From assembly GCF_009730915.1 (NCBI RefSeq), contig NC_052489.1, positions 26,839,916 through 26,903,915 of the forward strand: a DNA stretch of 64,000 nt. Reading direction: 5' to 3'. This stretch comes from Dioscorea cayenensis subsp. rotundata. Its lineage: Eukaryota > Streptophyta > Magnoliopsida > Dioscoreales > Dioscoreaceae. The translations under genes were made by a program, and so were the position numbers. Below the pieces are notes generated by a model, which was not told where the DNA came from, did no database searches, and saw only the letters and a list, made by a program, of their open reading frames with translations. How positions within the stretch are numbered: the stretch's first letter is position 1; each line of letters starts with the position of its first letter. This document shows, piece by piece, positions 36,639 through 49,340 of the stretch.

Positions 36639-39600
36639 ACCTCAACTTTTCTTAATGATTATTCTATGTTGGAATGTTAGGGGACTTGGCAGACCCTCTA
36701 AACGCCATTTAGTTAAAAACATATTTTTTTTCTTCTAGAGCAGATATAGTTTGTTTACAAGAATCCAAACTCCAAGAAATTCATAGTTCCATTTGGAGAT
36801 CAATTGGTGGCTCGAAACTGAATTCTTTTGATTACCTTCCAGCCCTTGGGTCCGCTGCTGGCATCATCATTGCTTGGGATAGTTCCAATGTTACGGGTAC
36901 CTTAATTCACAAGGGGACCATCTTTATCACTTTAGAATTCACAAATATTTCACTCAACATTAAATGGGCTTGCACTAGTGTTTATGGCCCTAATGATAGT
37001 TCCTCTAAAATTGAATTCTGGAATGAACTCCGCACTATTAGAAATTTACACGAATTACCCTGGCTAATTTGTGGAGACTTCAACACCTCATTCACTTTGA
37101 ACGATAAAAACAAAGGAAATCCTAACCCTAGGGAAATTGCTAATTACCAACAGCTTCTAGGAGATCTCAATCTTATTGATCCTCCGTTACATGGCGCAAC
37201 TTCACTTGGACTAATGGACAATCCGATCCATTATGGGTCAGACTGGACAGATTTTTATACTCACATGATTGGCCACTGTTATTTCCCAGAACAATCCAAA
37301 GTTCTCTTCCAAGAATCGGTTTTGACCACTCCCCTATTTACCTGGATTTTGGCAACCATTACGCTCGCTCTAGAATTTTCAGATTTGAAAAATCTTGGTA
37401 TTCCAATGATCTTCTAGAGAACTTAATTCAAGGCTGGTGGTCAGACCATAATCCTGTTGGTTGTGGGGCCTATATCATTTCCAAAAAATTCGCTTATTTA
37501 AAATCTAAACTTCGCATTTGGGCAAAAGAAAATTTTGGTGCTTCTAATCTTCTCAAAAAATGTTTGTTTGCTGATTTAAATTAACTTGACACCTTACGAG
37601 AAAGCAAAAATCTTTCAGTGGATGAATCTACCCGTTTTACCCACATTCAATCTGAACTTTACATTCTACTAAAACAAGAGGAGATTTACTGGAAACAACG
37701 TTCTAGAATAACTTGGCTTAAAGAGGGTGATGCAAATACAAAATATTTTCATCTTCTGGCTAATGGCAGGAGGAATAAAAATTTTATTCCAAGAATTTGG
37801 AGTAATGGGATTTGGATTGAAGGTAACCAAGAAATTGGAAAAATATTCATTGACCACTTCCAAACCCTGCTTGGTACACCGATTTCACATCGATTCTTGT
37901 TCAACTGGCACCACCTTTTTAATTTCAAAGATAGAGTTGATCTCTCCTCGCTAGAACTTCCTTTTTCTTCTGAAGAAATAAAGAATGCTGTGTTCGATCT
38001 TAACGCAGATAAGGCTCCAGGTCCAGATGGATTCCCTATGTTCTTTTTTCAAAAACATTGGAGTCTTATCCAGGGAGATATATTTCAAATCTGTAGTGAT
38101 TTTTATGATGGGCTATCAACTATGAACGACTCAATTGGGTTCACATTGCTCTTATTGCCAAAACAAGCTCCACAACTAAGGTCTCTGAATTCAGGCCCAT
38201 CAGTCTTATCAATTCTACCTGTAAAATCATTTCCAAAATTCTCGCCTCTAGATTGAGCCAAAAGATTGGTTCATTAGTGGATAATTCTCAATCCGGATTC
38301 ATTAAGGGTAGATGTATTGCAGATAATATTATTGCTGCCCAAGAAGTGATTTTTAATCTTCAAAAAAGGAAAATTCTTGGCTACGCTCTTAAAGTTGATT
38401 TGCTAAAGCCTTTGACTCCTTGGACTGGAATTTTCTTCTTGAGATACTAGAAGCTAGAGGATTTGGCAATCGTTGCATCTCATGGATACACACCATTCTC
38501 AAAACAGCCAAAACTCAAATTCTCATTAACGGTACTACTCAGGGTTACATTCGCTGCAAAAGAGGTCTGAGACAAGGTGACCCTCTCTCTCCCCTTCTCT
38601 TTGCCTTAGCGGCTGATACTCTTAGTGCCATGTTCTATCATGCGATTAATTCCAAAGTATTGATTGGGGTACAACTTGACCAATCTAATAGCATTTGCCA
38701 TTTACAATATGCTGATGATCTTATCATATTCTCGGTTGGTGGACATGAAGATCTTAAAATTGTTAAATTAATTCTTTACCTCTTCGAAGGCTGCTCTGGT
38801 CTTTTAATCAACTTTTCAAAAAGCTGCCTATATTCCACCAATTTCGGTTACCAACCGAATTTCTTCTCCGCAAGAATCCTTAATTGTAATAAAGATTGTC
38901 TACCCATCACTTACCTGGGTGTACCTCTTTCTGGTAGACGACCCAGAAGAACTGACTGGACAAAGTTGATCGAATCTGTTCGTTCAAGACTCACACCATG
39001 GAAAGCAATCTACCTTTCATTGGGGGGTCGCTTAACTCTTATCAATTTTGGGTTATCTTCAATACGAGTTTATTGGATGTTAGTTTTCAAACTTCCTATC
39101 TGGGTCATACAAGAGATTGACAAAATCAGGAGAGACTTTCTTTGGAAAGGCCCTGACCTGGGAACTAAGGGGATAAGATTAATAGCTTGGAAAAGAATTT
39201 GTCGTCCCCGAAGCATGGGTGGCTGGGGCATCCTTGATCTCCAGGAATTCAATAAAGCTTTACTTGGAAAATGGTGGTGGAAATTTATAACTACACCGGA
39301 ATCTTGTTGGTCCAAGATCATTAAAGCTAATTATTTATACAGAGATTCCCCAAGCTTCCTTTTTTTCCCAAACTCCAAGAAATAAATCATTCTTTTAGGC
39401 GGGAATTAATACCATACTTCATTCATTTCGATCCTGTTTAATCAAATCAATTGGCAATGGAGAAAAAACTTTATTTTGGTATGATAGATGGCTAGAGGGC
39501 CAGTCCCCCAAAAATCACTGGGAATCTCTCTTTCTGAACTGCCCTTACCCTTGGATTACTTTAAAACAATTTATTCATATTCTCAATTCCCAGGGTAATC

Positions 39601-40584
39601 CTTTTAGATCTGCCACTGTAAATGATTTTGCCAGCTTACTATATTCCTTACCGGATTGTTCCAATGATCATGATGATTCCTACTCCTGGTCATTAGAAAA
39701 AAAAAAAAAAATGGAACTTTCACTATTAAATCCTTTTACAATTTCTTAATTGATGGAAGACTTCGCAGTCAACTCTATTCCAAATTCTGGAAAACTAAGT
39801 CTCCTAGCAAAATCATCTTATTCTGTTGGCTTGCCTGGGATAACAAAATTCGAACACTTGAGAACCTGTTCAAAAAAGGTTGCAACCCATATGCCACTGA
39901 CACATGTATTCTATACCATAATAACACTGAGTCAGTGGACCACCTTTTCTTAAACTGTCTCTACTCTGATCGAATTTGGTCTTTCTTCAAATGTTTATTT
40001 GATACTAAAACTCTACCTTCCTCAGTATCAAACATCTGGACCAATTGGATACCCTCTATTAATTCTACTCTCAGAAATATTTGGGACCTCTGTTCCAGAG
40101 CCATCTTCTGGAATATTTAGCTGAAACGCAATAATCGTATTTTCAACCAAATATGTTCACCTACTTCTGCTACAATTTATAAAACTACTAATATGATTCT
40201 CTCTTGGATTTCTGCAGATTCAGACTCCCACTAATTGGAAGCCTTAGAGGGTACTCAGAAGATCAAGCGTTCCCTAAACTTCCTTAGTTCCAGATCTACT
40301 GACCACACCGGAGATCTGGCGCAAAATCCGATTCAGGAGTAGTTCGTTTCTTTCTTCTCTGAGCTGGCATGTGTCTCCAGATGGCTGACTTCGCCGGCTT
40401 CAGATTGCTCTTCTCTTTCCTTCACCTTATCTGCTTTCTATGTACTCTGTTCTCCTCATTCCTGGTGAGGATAGTAGTTTCCTGCTTTGTTTCTTTGTTT
40501 GTTGTTTTATCTTTTGTACTTTGTTTCTCCCTATTTGCTCATTTTTAATAAATTTGTGGTTTATCCACTTTTTTCAAAAACATA
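34223..40584 (+). mobile_element. LINE (L1-type non-LTR retrotransposon), near full length, inactive
   Basis: A 6.36-kb element in the same orientation as PIEZO, flanked by the direct repeat AAAATGTGC at 34214-34222 and 40585-40593. It encodes an ORF1 with zinc knuckles, then an ORF2 with apurinic-type endonuclease, reverse transcriptase and a C-terminal zf-RVT domain, all broken by frameshifts and stops. The 3' end has a CCTCA/TGAGG hairpin (40454-40470), a GTGG/CCAC hairpin (40556-40568) and a T-rich rather than long poly(A) end. ORF1 starts essentially at the 5' junction, so the promoter/5'UTR is missing and the copy is probably 5'-truncated. Confidence 0.93.
36661..40350 (+). pseudogene. 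LINE ORF2: endonuclease, reverse transcriptase, zf-RVT, broken
   Basis: The ORF2 polyprotein nicks target DNA and copies LINE RNA. It begins near 36661 with ILCWNVRGLG, the endonuclease N-terminus, and later shows LICGDFN (about 37065). The reverse transcriptase has DKAPGPDGFP (about 38010), FRPISLIN, SGFIKGR, RQGDPLSPLLF (about 38570) and an intact YADD catalytic box at 38708-38719. LSLGGRLTL and GGWGILD follow, then a Cys/His zf-RVT segment around 39770-39990. Frameshifts are visible in a poly-T run near 36722-36735 and near 37200, 37420, 38195, 38400 and 39385, and an A-run near 39700 breaks the frame again. The copy is dead. Confidence 0.88.
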
Positions 40585-41240
40585 AAAATGTGCCTTTGAT
40601 TCTTCACAAATATCATAAAGTCTAAACCATAATCATGAAATAAATAGCATGACTAGATCCTTGCTAATTAGCTCGAAGGATTTAATTAAGGGTTATTTAC
40701 TTGCCAATCCCAGAAAATAGGGAAATTATTTGTCATACATTCTAGAAAATACCACATAATCCTTGTTTAATTTTACTGTGTTTGTCACTTGTTTTTTAGC
40801 CAATTTTGATATTTTAACTTGTTTTATGAAAACAATTTATTTACTCCATTTTTATATAAAATCTCCATTATACTATATTTGATCTTATTTTTAAATTCAA
40901 GAATCTCTCCCATTTTTAAATGAAAATTCAATTTTATTAAAAAAAATGATATATATATATATACTCCTAGATAATAAATCAATTATATATAATATACAGA
41001 ATATATATATATATATATATATAAGGTAACTTCCCATCTATTCTAAACAATTTATATTTAATATATCAAAAGTAAATGAAATAAATTTTTTTAAAAAGAA
41101 AAAATGTTATAAAATATTCCTGAAAAGTAGCAAGGTGACAAGTAAATTCCGTAGTTTTTTAAAAGTCCTATTTAGTCAAATTAAACGTTATTGGATCCAA
41201 AACACAAGAAAACCCGAGACCCGAACAAGATAACGGGTTT
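40585..41240. other. AT-rich intergenic DNA upstream of the RING gene
   Basis: Very AT-rich sequence with TA runs (40950-41025). No coding potential seen. It ends at the promoter of the RING gene, where GA-rich leader sequence begins (about 41290). Confidence 0.7.
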
Positions 41241-41993
41241 CGGGCGGCATTGTACCGTCCTGTGAAAAAGCACGATATAAGAATGCAATGTAAGAGAGAG
41301 AGACAGCGAGACATCTTTAGAGAAGAAGAGAAGCAGCAGCCTCTTCATCGCCCCTTCCGCCTTCTCCGATCGCCACCTCCTTCTCCGATCGATCCTCCGA
41401 TCACAAGCTTAAATCCGGTGAGCTCTCATCGATCTCACCGATTCTTTGACCGTTCTTATATCTACCTACAACTTCTGGTCTTTATTTCCATAGAATCTTT
41501 TGGCTTTGCATTTTTCTAATTCGGGTTTGATTATTTGAATTCTCGGGATGGTCTTGTTAATATGATTTATTATGATGAGAAATCTCTTTTGTTTTCCCTT
41601 TGTTTTTCTTCTTTTTATTTATTTGATCGGTTTTTTCTCATCCGGGTTATTGAAATGTTGACCTCTTTCCTGTTTTGATGAAGGATTGATGCTTGTTTGA
41701 TCATTGATTTGTTAATCTTGTGGTTCCTTGGTTGAAACCATCAGCTTTGTGTTGTTAGATTTGTTCTAAATGCAATGGAATGGGATTCTGGGAATTTTTT
41801 TCTTCTTCTTCTTCTTTACTAAATTGACTGTTTTGATGCGGGAGTTGGTGCGTTTTGATTTGATGAGCTGATAAGGTTTGGTTTTGATTGTCATTCTTTG
41901 TCGATTTCTCATTTTGATCTTCCATTGGTGCTTATTGCATGCATTTTTAAATCACTAGAGATTGATCTGAGGATTTTCAATTATAAATTTAGA
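41241..41993 (+). promoter_or_regulatory. RING gene leader: GA-rich 5'UTR and leader intron
   Basis: A TATA-like GATATAAG at about 41273 precedes an AGAGAGAGA leader and a CT-rich 5'UTR. A leader intron appears to run from the donor at 41418 to the acceptor at 41992, one base before the start codon. Leader introns are common in plant housekeeping genes. Splicing here is inferred from site sequence only. Confidence 0.55.
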
Positions 41994-44900
41994 ATGGTGG
42001 CCATGGTTGCCCGGGGCAGTAGCCCTCTCCCTCCCTCTATTTCTATTCAAGAAAAGGGTAGCAGAAACAAGAGAAAGTTTCGAGCTGAACCACCTCCTTC
42101 AGAGCTGAGTATGCTCCCACCAGCAGTTCAATCTGAGTGCGCCAGCTACGAATTAGCTTCTGTGGAAAAAGCTCTGGGTAATCTGGCCCTTGAACACCAT
42201 CCTGTTGTATGTGATTTGTGTAATTCTTTTGCATATGGCCATGATAGGGAATTGGAATCAAATGAGTTCCAAGATGCTGATTGGGGTAACATCACAGAAA
42301 CTCAGCTTGAAGAGATGTTGTTGAATAATTTAGATTTGATCTTTAGGACTGCGATCAAGAGTATTGCTTCTTATGGGTACTCTGAGGAGGTTGCATCCAA
42401 TGCTGTTTTGGTCTCAGGCATTTGCTATGGGTATAAAGACTTTGCTTGCAACATTGTGGACAAAGCATTGGAATACTTAAAAAGTGGGCATGAAGTGGAA
42501 TCTTCATTGAGAGAGACTTTTAATGAGAATCTGCATAAGTTGGAGAAGACTGTATTGGCGGACATGGTTGGGGTGCTTAAAGAGGTCCAGCCGTTCTTGA
42601 GCATCGGTGATGCTATGTGGTGCTTGCTCATTTGTGATATGGATGTCGCAACAGCATGTTCAATGGAGGGTGAGCTTTTGAGCATTTTGGGAAATGATGA
42701 GACATCCGGTGCTTCTACTGCACTCCAACAATCAGAATCAGAAAGCAATTCAAACATTTCTGCTCCAGTCACTTCTGGATTTGATCGTCCTGGATCGAAA
42801 AAGCGGAATGCATCCTTACCTTTTCCTCATAAGACTCAACAACTAATCACCATGCCCTCTGCTGGTGTCTCAACATGTAGCAATGTGCATGGTACAATTC
42901 CAAATCTTGGTTCTTGGAAAGAAAGTAAGATTGTTTCACCTGCTCTTGGCGTAGAAGAATCAACAACTCTTTCCATGTCTCAACCATATGCAAGGTTCTC
43001 GAGTCATTTGCATAGCACTGGTAGGAAACTTAATCCAGGGAAGGAGAATCCAATATCTTCATCTGATCAAAATTTCACCTCTTTAGCTTTACCTCAACCA
43101 TCTTTTCCAGAGCAGAAGCCTGCCAGTAGTAGAAACAGCCACGTTAGCAGTTCCAAGAGGGATTCTGCCCTGCGACAAAAGTCAACCCATGCTGACAAGA
43201 ACTATCGAGCTTTTGCCAAAGCTGCTTTGAGATCAGGAAAACACAGTAATTTTGGTGGTCTCATGTTAGATAAGAAATGCAGGTCGCTTCCTGATTCGAC
43301 GAGTATAAATCTCAAGAGTGCCTCTTTGAAGATAAGTAAAGTGGTTGGGACAAATAGAGCTCAAATGGATGCCATGCCTAGTCTTTCATTTAGTGCTGGC
43401 TCATCTGCCAGTTTGCCATATAACGTGGAAACTGTTAGCCATCCAACTCCACTAAATATTGCAAATACTGACCTTTCCTTATCACTCCCTTCTGCAAGCA
43501 CTATAGATTTGAATGCAAAATCTAATTGTTTTTCTGAGGTTGCAAGCTACAGTGACCATACCAGCATCACATCTGGTGGTTTGCCTGAGCAATCAGTTCC
43601 TCTAGACAAGAAAGATGAGGAGCTGCTAAAGTTGGTCCCTGCTGTTCGGGATCTCCAGGCTGAGCTGCAGGAGTGGAATGACTGGGCCCAACAGAAGGTG
43701 ATGCAGGCTGCTCGTAGGCTTACCAAAGATCGATCTGAGCTGCAAACCTTGAGGCAAGAGAAAGAAGAAGTCGGCCGTCTTCGAAAAGAGAAGCAATCTT
43801 TAGAAGAGAACACAGTGAAGAAGCTATCAGAGATGGAGAATGCATTATCCAAGGCAGGCGGCCAGGTTGACAGGGCCAATGATGCTATGCACAGGCTTGA
43901 AGTCGAGAACTCTGCTTTGAGGCAGCAGATGGAGGCCGCAAAGTTACGTGCTGCACAGTCAGCAGCCAGTTGTCAGGAAGTTTCAAGGAGGGAGATGGAG
44001 ACTCTTAAAAAGGTTCAGTTATGTGAGAAGGAGATGTCATTATTACAAGAGGAGCTAGCTAGTGTAAAGCGCAAGTTGTCTCAGCTGCGGCAACACCTTG
44101 AACAAGAGAAAGATCGCCGAGATCAACTTGAGGTAATTATTAATGTTATCACTTTCCAAATATGCTTTATTTTACTTATCAAGTATCGAGGGGTCATAGT
44201 GTATGTGCTTCTGCATCCTCTATCACAGGTGAATTTGTTTTCATTATTGGGGTCCATCTTAAACGGCAGTCTTGCTCTGTGTGATCCTTTTTATTGGATG
44301 TTTAATAGTTTTGAGAATGACTTCCTTGTGCAGGTGTAATTTTTATTACCTAGCTTGTAGGAAAACTGGTTGAGCACTAGAGAGGAAAATTTGAAGCTGA
44401 TTAGAAATAACATGAACACAAAATTAGGTTAAAAGAATAATTATATACTAAATATAAGGAGGCACTAGTATTATTAAACTTCTTTCCTTCTCTAAGAATC
44501 TAGTGCCTACAATTTGAGCCTAATTGCTCCCCCTTACACCCAAAAAAAAAAATCATGAGTTGAAATATCCAAATGCCATCTTTCTTTTCTCAACTACTAC
44601 AGAAGGGCCTCAAATGATTTTCCTGTACATTGAGTCGGCCTTGATCATTCTATGTAGAATGTGATTTATGGATTGATTTACAATCCCGACATTCTTCTTT
44701 TTAAACCTCTTCTTGAAGTTGAGCTCCCTCTAAGAACCTTTTAGAAGAGAAAAAGTTAAGATAGCAACCTGTTGTGTATTAGACTTGTGTCATAGTTTTG
44801 CTGCATCCAAATGCCAAAAGAATGTGATCTTTCAAGGCACATAGAAAAGCACACAAGCAAATATTTCTATAATTGTCAACATGTGCCACAGAAACAAATC

Positions 44901-46200
44901 TTGTAGGACCTGTTGTAGCATTTGAAAAGGTATGTTTGAAAGTTCTCAAGGTCTTCAAACACAAGCTGTACTACAGTTGTGTTGGATTGGAATTATTTGA
45001 TGCTCATGTTCACAGCCCTTGTGGATTATGTTCTTTTGTTGTTTCTTCAGTTTGAGAGGCTATTAACAAACTACCTGCTATTTTATTATATACTTCACAT
45101 ATATGTTCTGTCTAATCTTATTCTTTAAAGTCATGTTTAAAACTCTTGAGAAGTTAAATTATTTCTATGATTTGGGAAGTTCTTAATCAATCTCAGCAAG
45201 TCATTATGATATATATATATATATATAATCTGTCTAATATTTTTCTGTATTTATTATGTTCGAAGCCCTTGAGAAGTTAACGTTCTTTGCTATTTATTTG
45301 ATTCAAGAAGTCATTGACCAATCTCTGCAAGTCATTATGTGTTATATATATATATATATATATGATCTGCCTAATATTTTTCTATATAGGTCTTGTTTTT
45401 GAAGCCCCTCAGAAGTAATCTTATTTGCCATTTCTTCAATTTGAGATGTCATTAACCAAGCCATTTATGTAACGCACCCACACTCACACATAATCTGTCT
45501 AATCTTTTTCTATGTAGGTCAATGTTCAAGGCCATTGAGAAGTTTTGCTATTTGTCGCTTTCTTTGATTCAAGAAGTCATTGACTAATCTCAGCCAGTCA
45601 TTTGTGTATTATGCATATGTGATCTGTGTATTCATTTTCTTCTCAATTTGTGTTGTTTTCTTGTAAAATAAAAATTCACAGGCCAGATGGCGACAAGAAG
45701 AAAGAGTGAAAGATGAAGCTATCATGCTGGCCAACGCTCATAGGAAAGAAAGAGAACAGCTTGAGGCTTCTGGAAAATCAAAGGACAATGAACTAAAGCT
45801 CAAAGCAATAAATGATACCCAGAAATACAAAGATGGCATTGGGAGACTTGAGCAGCAGATTGCGCAACTAAGGCTAATGACAGATTCTTCGAAGATTGCT
45901 GCACTGAGATGGGGCCCAGACGGTAATTATTCTTCACGCGAGGTAGACGGAAAGGACAGAAATGCTCATTATCTCGCAAAGATCACTGATTTCATGGAAC
46001 TTGAGGACGAGGAAATACAGCGTGACAGAGAATGTGTAATGTGTCTGTCTGAAGAGAGGTCTGTTGTTTTCCTTCCTTGTGCTCACCAAGTTGTTTGCAG
46101 GGAATGCAATAATATACATGAGAAGCAGGGGATGAAGGATTGTCCTTCATGTAGGACAGTAATTCACCGAAGGATTTGTGTTCGATCTGTCAACCCTTAG
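41994..46200 (+). CDS. RING-type E3 ubiquitin ligase, RF298/RF4 family
   Basis: Probable E3 ubiquitin transferase; its substrate is not known from sequence. Two coding exons, 41994-44132 and 45682-46200, join in phase to give 885 aa (Arabidopsis RF298 is slightly shorter). The start MVAMVARGSS directly follows an acceptor (TTTAG) ending a leader intron whose donor is CCG|GTGAGC at 41418. The N-terminal third has the family block CDLCNSF, then DADWGNITETQLEEMLLNNL and SGICYGYKD. A Ser-rich middle leads to a long coiled coil from about residue 538 to 800. A C3HC4 RING at 46033-46152 (about residues 831-870) has CVMC, CAH, CREC and CPSC all in place, and the protein ends seven residues after IHRRICV begins. 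Frame intact. Transcribed tail to tail with the FAF-like gene. Confidence 0.93.
44985..45640. repeat. ~140-150-bp degenerate tandem array inside the RING gene intron
   Basis: About four to five diverged copies share, in order, CCCTTGAGAAGTT, a TTTGATTCAAGAAGTCATT-like block, AATCTCNGCAAGTCATTATG, a TA run and ATCTGTCTAATATTTTTCT. The array makes up much of the 1.55-kb intron 44133-45681 and each copy carries a TA microsatellite. Confidence 0.8.
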
Positions 46201-46871
46201 CGCTTATATTTCCTGAGTTTCAGTCAGGACTTTCAGAATGTTGTTTAACAATAATGCTTTGTGTAGCTTTGAAGCTAAATAATGAATGAGTCAAAAGAAT
46301 TTCTGTTCTACTGAAAATAGCTCTGTGCTTGAGCTTTGTAAATCAAAATGCAAAAATGTTTGGTTTTATAGTTTGGCATGTTCATTGTTACTTCAAATTC
46401 CAGTGTTTATGCCATTGAATGTGGCAAGTTTATCATCATTCATGTTATTGCTATTCAGATACTAATAAATAATAATACTAATAAGGAACAATAAAAGATA
46501 TTCATAAATAAAACTTCCTTATTTTTCTTTTCCTTCATAATTCTTTTTTTTTAAATTAACACAAAAGGCAAGCATTTCTTCTCAAAACTCTGTCTGCATA
46601 GCATCATTCCAAAAACTATTATTAATTCTCACAAAAAAAAAAGGTTTGACTTTGAATAAATGTCTGACATTCTCCATGAAAAGGACTATGATGTGATGTT
46701 CGCCTCTCTCATGTCCCCATCCCCAAAAATCCACCCACTTTTTAACACTGTCTACTGATTCTCAAACATACAACACCACCAAAATTAAATAACAGAGAAT
46801 ATATTTAAAAAAAAAAAAACCTTAAAAACTGAAAGAAAAGCAGTCTCATTCTCATCTCATCATCTCATTTC
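46201..46871. other. intergenic space between two convergent genes
   Basis: Shared 3' flank of the RING gene (+) and the FAF-like gene (minus). A near-canonical AATAATGAATG at about 46279 may serve polyadenylation of the RING gene. Otherwise AT-rich with A-runs, no gene seen. Confidence 0.55.
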
Positions 46872-47501
46872 TCAAGCGGTCGTCATATACCGGTGGTTAT
46901 TACACCACAACACCGATATCCGATCACCATTCACCGCCTCCTGGCATCTCATCAACCTCCCCCTCTCCCATTCCCCCTTCTCCTCTGAATTCCCATGAAT
47001 CTCCCTCCTCACCATCTCCTCCTCCTCCTCCTCCTTCTGCTCCTCAGATCCACGCCTTCCTCCATCCGAGATCCCAAAAAGCCGGAGCCTGCCTCCCTCC
47101 CTCGACGCCACGAAAACCCCCGGCCTCTCAATCCTCACCTCCCTAATCCTCAGCCTCCCTCCCTCCCTCTCCGATCTCATGATCACCCTCCTCCTACCAC
47201 CTCCTTCCAACCACGTCAACGGCGGCGGAAACCCCCTCTCCTCCAACCTCCATTTCGATGTCCTAACTCTCTCCGATCTCCACCTCTGTCTCATCTCCTC
47301 CTCCTCCTCCTTCTCCTCCTCCACTACTCCCTCAGCCACCGCCGCCGCTGCCTCCTCCGTGCTGCTCTCAAATCCTAGGCTCTCCGTGCACAGCCCGATC
47401 GGATCCCCTTCAAAGCCCCACTGCCCCCGTGCTCCAGCGTCCACCATCATCTCCGGCTGCTCTCCGGGATCGGGAACCCCTTCCGAGGTATCTACATCCA
47501 T
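46872..47501 (-). CDS. FANTASTIC FOUR (FAF)-like protein
   Basis: A single-exon gene of 209 aa. FAF proteins in Arabidopsis modulate shoot meristem size and feed into the WUSCHEL/CLAVATA loop. Seen here: an N-terminal GLCTESLGFESSTEE block (about residues 36-50), an acidic run, then the FAF domain at about residues 91-134 with FPPPLTWLEGGG, RSEREGGRLRIREV and SREGGRLRLFG, followed by a second Glu-rich run. Start chosen at MDVDTSEGVP because the upstream in-frame Met lies in poorly conserved sequence and MDVD follows a purine-rich leader. A TATATAAA on the minus strand at 47568-47575 sits about 70 bases upstream. Which of the FAF or FAF-like members it is cannot be told by eye. The plus strand of this region is a CT-rich shadow frame. 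Confidence 0.85.
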   Translation of the reverse strand: MDVDTSEGVPDPGEQPEMMVDAGARGQWGFEGDPIGLCTESLGFESSTEEAAAAVAEGVVEEEKEEEEEMRQRWRSERVRTSKWRLEERGFPPPLTWLEGGGRRRVIMRSEREGGRLRIREVRIERPGVFVASREGGRLRLFGISDGGRRGSEEQKEEEEEEMVRREIHGNSEEKGEWERGRLMRCQEAVNGDRISVLWCNNHRYMTTA

Positions 47502-47567
47502 CGCTCTCGACTTAATATAACAACACCACCACTGAAACACAATCAAAGAAAGAGAGAGAATTCAAAA

Positions 47568-47575
47568 TTTATATA
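47568..47575 (-). promoter_or_regulatory. TATA box of the FAF-like gene
   Basis: TATATAAA on the minus strand, about 67-75 bases before the chosen start codon. Spacing allows a leader of roughly 40 bases, which contains CTCTCTCT. Confidence 0.5.
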
Positions 47576-48633
47576 CTAGAGGGACCTTTTCACAATTCTC
47601 TTAAACTTTTGGGGTGTTTTCGTCATTTAAGCTTGATAGTTTTGGATTATTTATTTATTTATTTATTATTTAAGTGATAATAATAATAAAAAGGGGATAA
47701 AAATAGGAAGAAAGAATCAAAGAAGAGGTCGCATCGTTTAGGGACTTGCCAGCGTAGCTGGGTGAGGTGGATACACGATGGTTATGGTTGTGGGCCCCTA
47801 TCCTTGTCATTCATGTGTGGGTCCTTATAGTGACACGTCAGCTAACTCTTTTTTTTTTTAATAAATAATTTCCCTTGTTCTTATCCGCGTTGCCGGGGTT
47901 TGCAGCCAACCAAGCCATGCGTTGCCGTTGTGTGTGACTGTCAGCACGTGTTTTTTGTTTTTTTATTAAAGTCAAGTCACGGACGCTGCTGATCACGAGA
48001 CAGATCTGATGGTTGATGATGATAGGTACCTTTTATTTTCCCTTCTCTTTATATATATATTATATAAATGTGGTTTTTATTTATTTATTTATTTATTTAT
48101 TGCTTACTATTCCTGATTGATTTTGTTCTGTATTTATTTAACCATTTTGTTAGTCTTGTGGCGTTTTCTGCGATACTATATGTTGCAAAATAAGAAACAT
48201 ATTTTTAAAATATGAAAAGTATATCGATTGAAAGATTTGTTTAGTATCTGTTTAATATTATCTAAAATAAATGGATAAATAAATAGAAAATTAATTAAAA
48301 AAATATATATATATAAATCTTTGTAAGTGTTCTTGTATTTAAAATATATATTTTATTCTCATTCGTCCTTTTTATACATATATAGAATGGTAATTTTTTT
48401 CCCTCTTAGTAAGAAATATAAGAATCAACTCTTTCTAACCATGCTTGAAATTTAACATATTATTCTTTTAATATAAAATACTTGTTTTCTCTGTATATAT
48501 ATATAATATTAATAATTTGTGCCGTTGATAAATATCATGAGATTAATAAAAGTTTATTATATTTATAATCCACCGTCGCTAGGGATTATCTCATGGTCAA
48601 TGAACTTCATTTCATTTAGAAAAATTATAAATA
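47576..48633. other. upstream region of the FAF-like gene, AT-rich
   Basis: No gene seen. The proximal part (47580-48000) is less AT-rich and includes ACGTGTCA-like and GTCAGCACGTG motifs (near 47840 and 47940). The distal part contains TTTA microsatellites (48080-48105) and long AT tracts. Confidence 0.5.
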
Positions 48634-49340
48634 ATTGGTTTTTGATTGAGGTATATAACAAAAGAATGTTTGTAGTTGTTGTACTTAACACAACAATGAC
48701 TAAATAAAAGTTTAGTCCCATATGTCAAATTCTTTGGCTGTATAATTTAGTACTCTAATCCAATCAAACAGGAATCAGTTTTCAAGGAACAATGATCAAT
48801 GTGATCATTAATTTTCCACTAATGTTTAGACGGGATTTTTCATCATTTTTATAATGGCATTAGGCTTTACATCCATGCATGCATCTCAAGGGACTTACAA
48901 ATAAATAAATAAATAAAATTCATGAGCACCTCTCCAAAATAAAAGTTAGTCTAATTTCCTTATAAATAAAAACCATGCATGCAGAAAATGGCAAGAGCAA
49001 GAAAAGAGCCAGAACCACATCAGTCATTTGCATATTCTGATCAGCTGCTTGGACATGCATGCACAATTAAGCTCCATATATAATAAAAAAAGAAGTAGTT
49101 TATCTACCTGCTCAGTCCAAATCACATGTTCCCATTTATATATATGATCAAATATAGATGATCCAAACAACTCCACATAAATCCTTAGAATGTAAACAAA
49201 TTTCACCTTTATCTCAACATATATATATATATATATATATATCCTACAATATTATACAAAGCCTCCATAACTTAAGTCACAAAACTAGCTAACACAACAA
49301 TGATTTAAGTCTCTAAGACGTAACTTAAACAAACCTTTCT

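Noticed and set aside
46995..47520. Plus-strand frames rich in Pro, Leu and Ser
   Set aside because: Shadows of the FAF-like gene on the opposite strand, caused by its Glu/Arg/Gly-rich codons.
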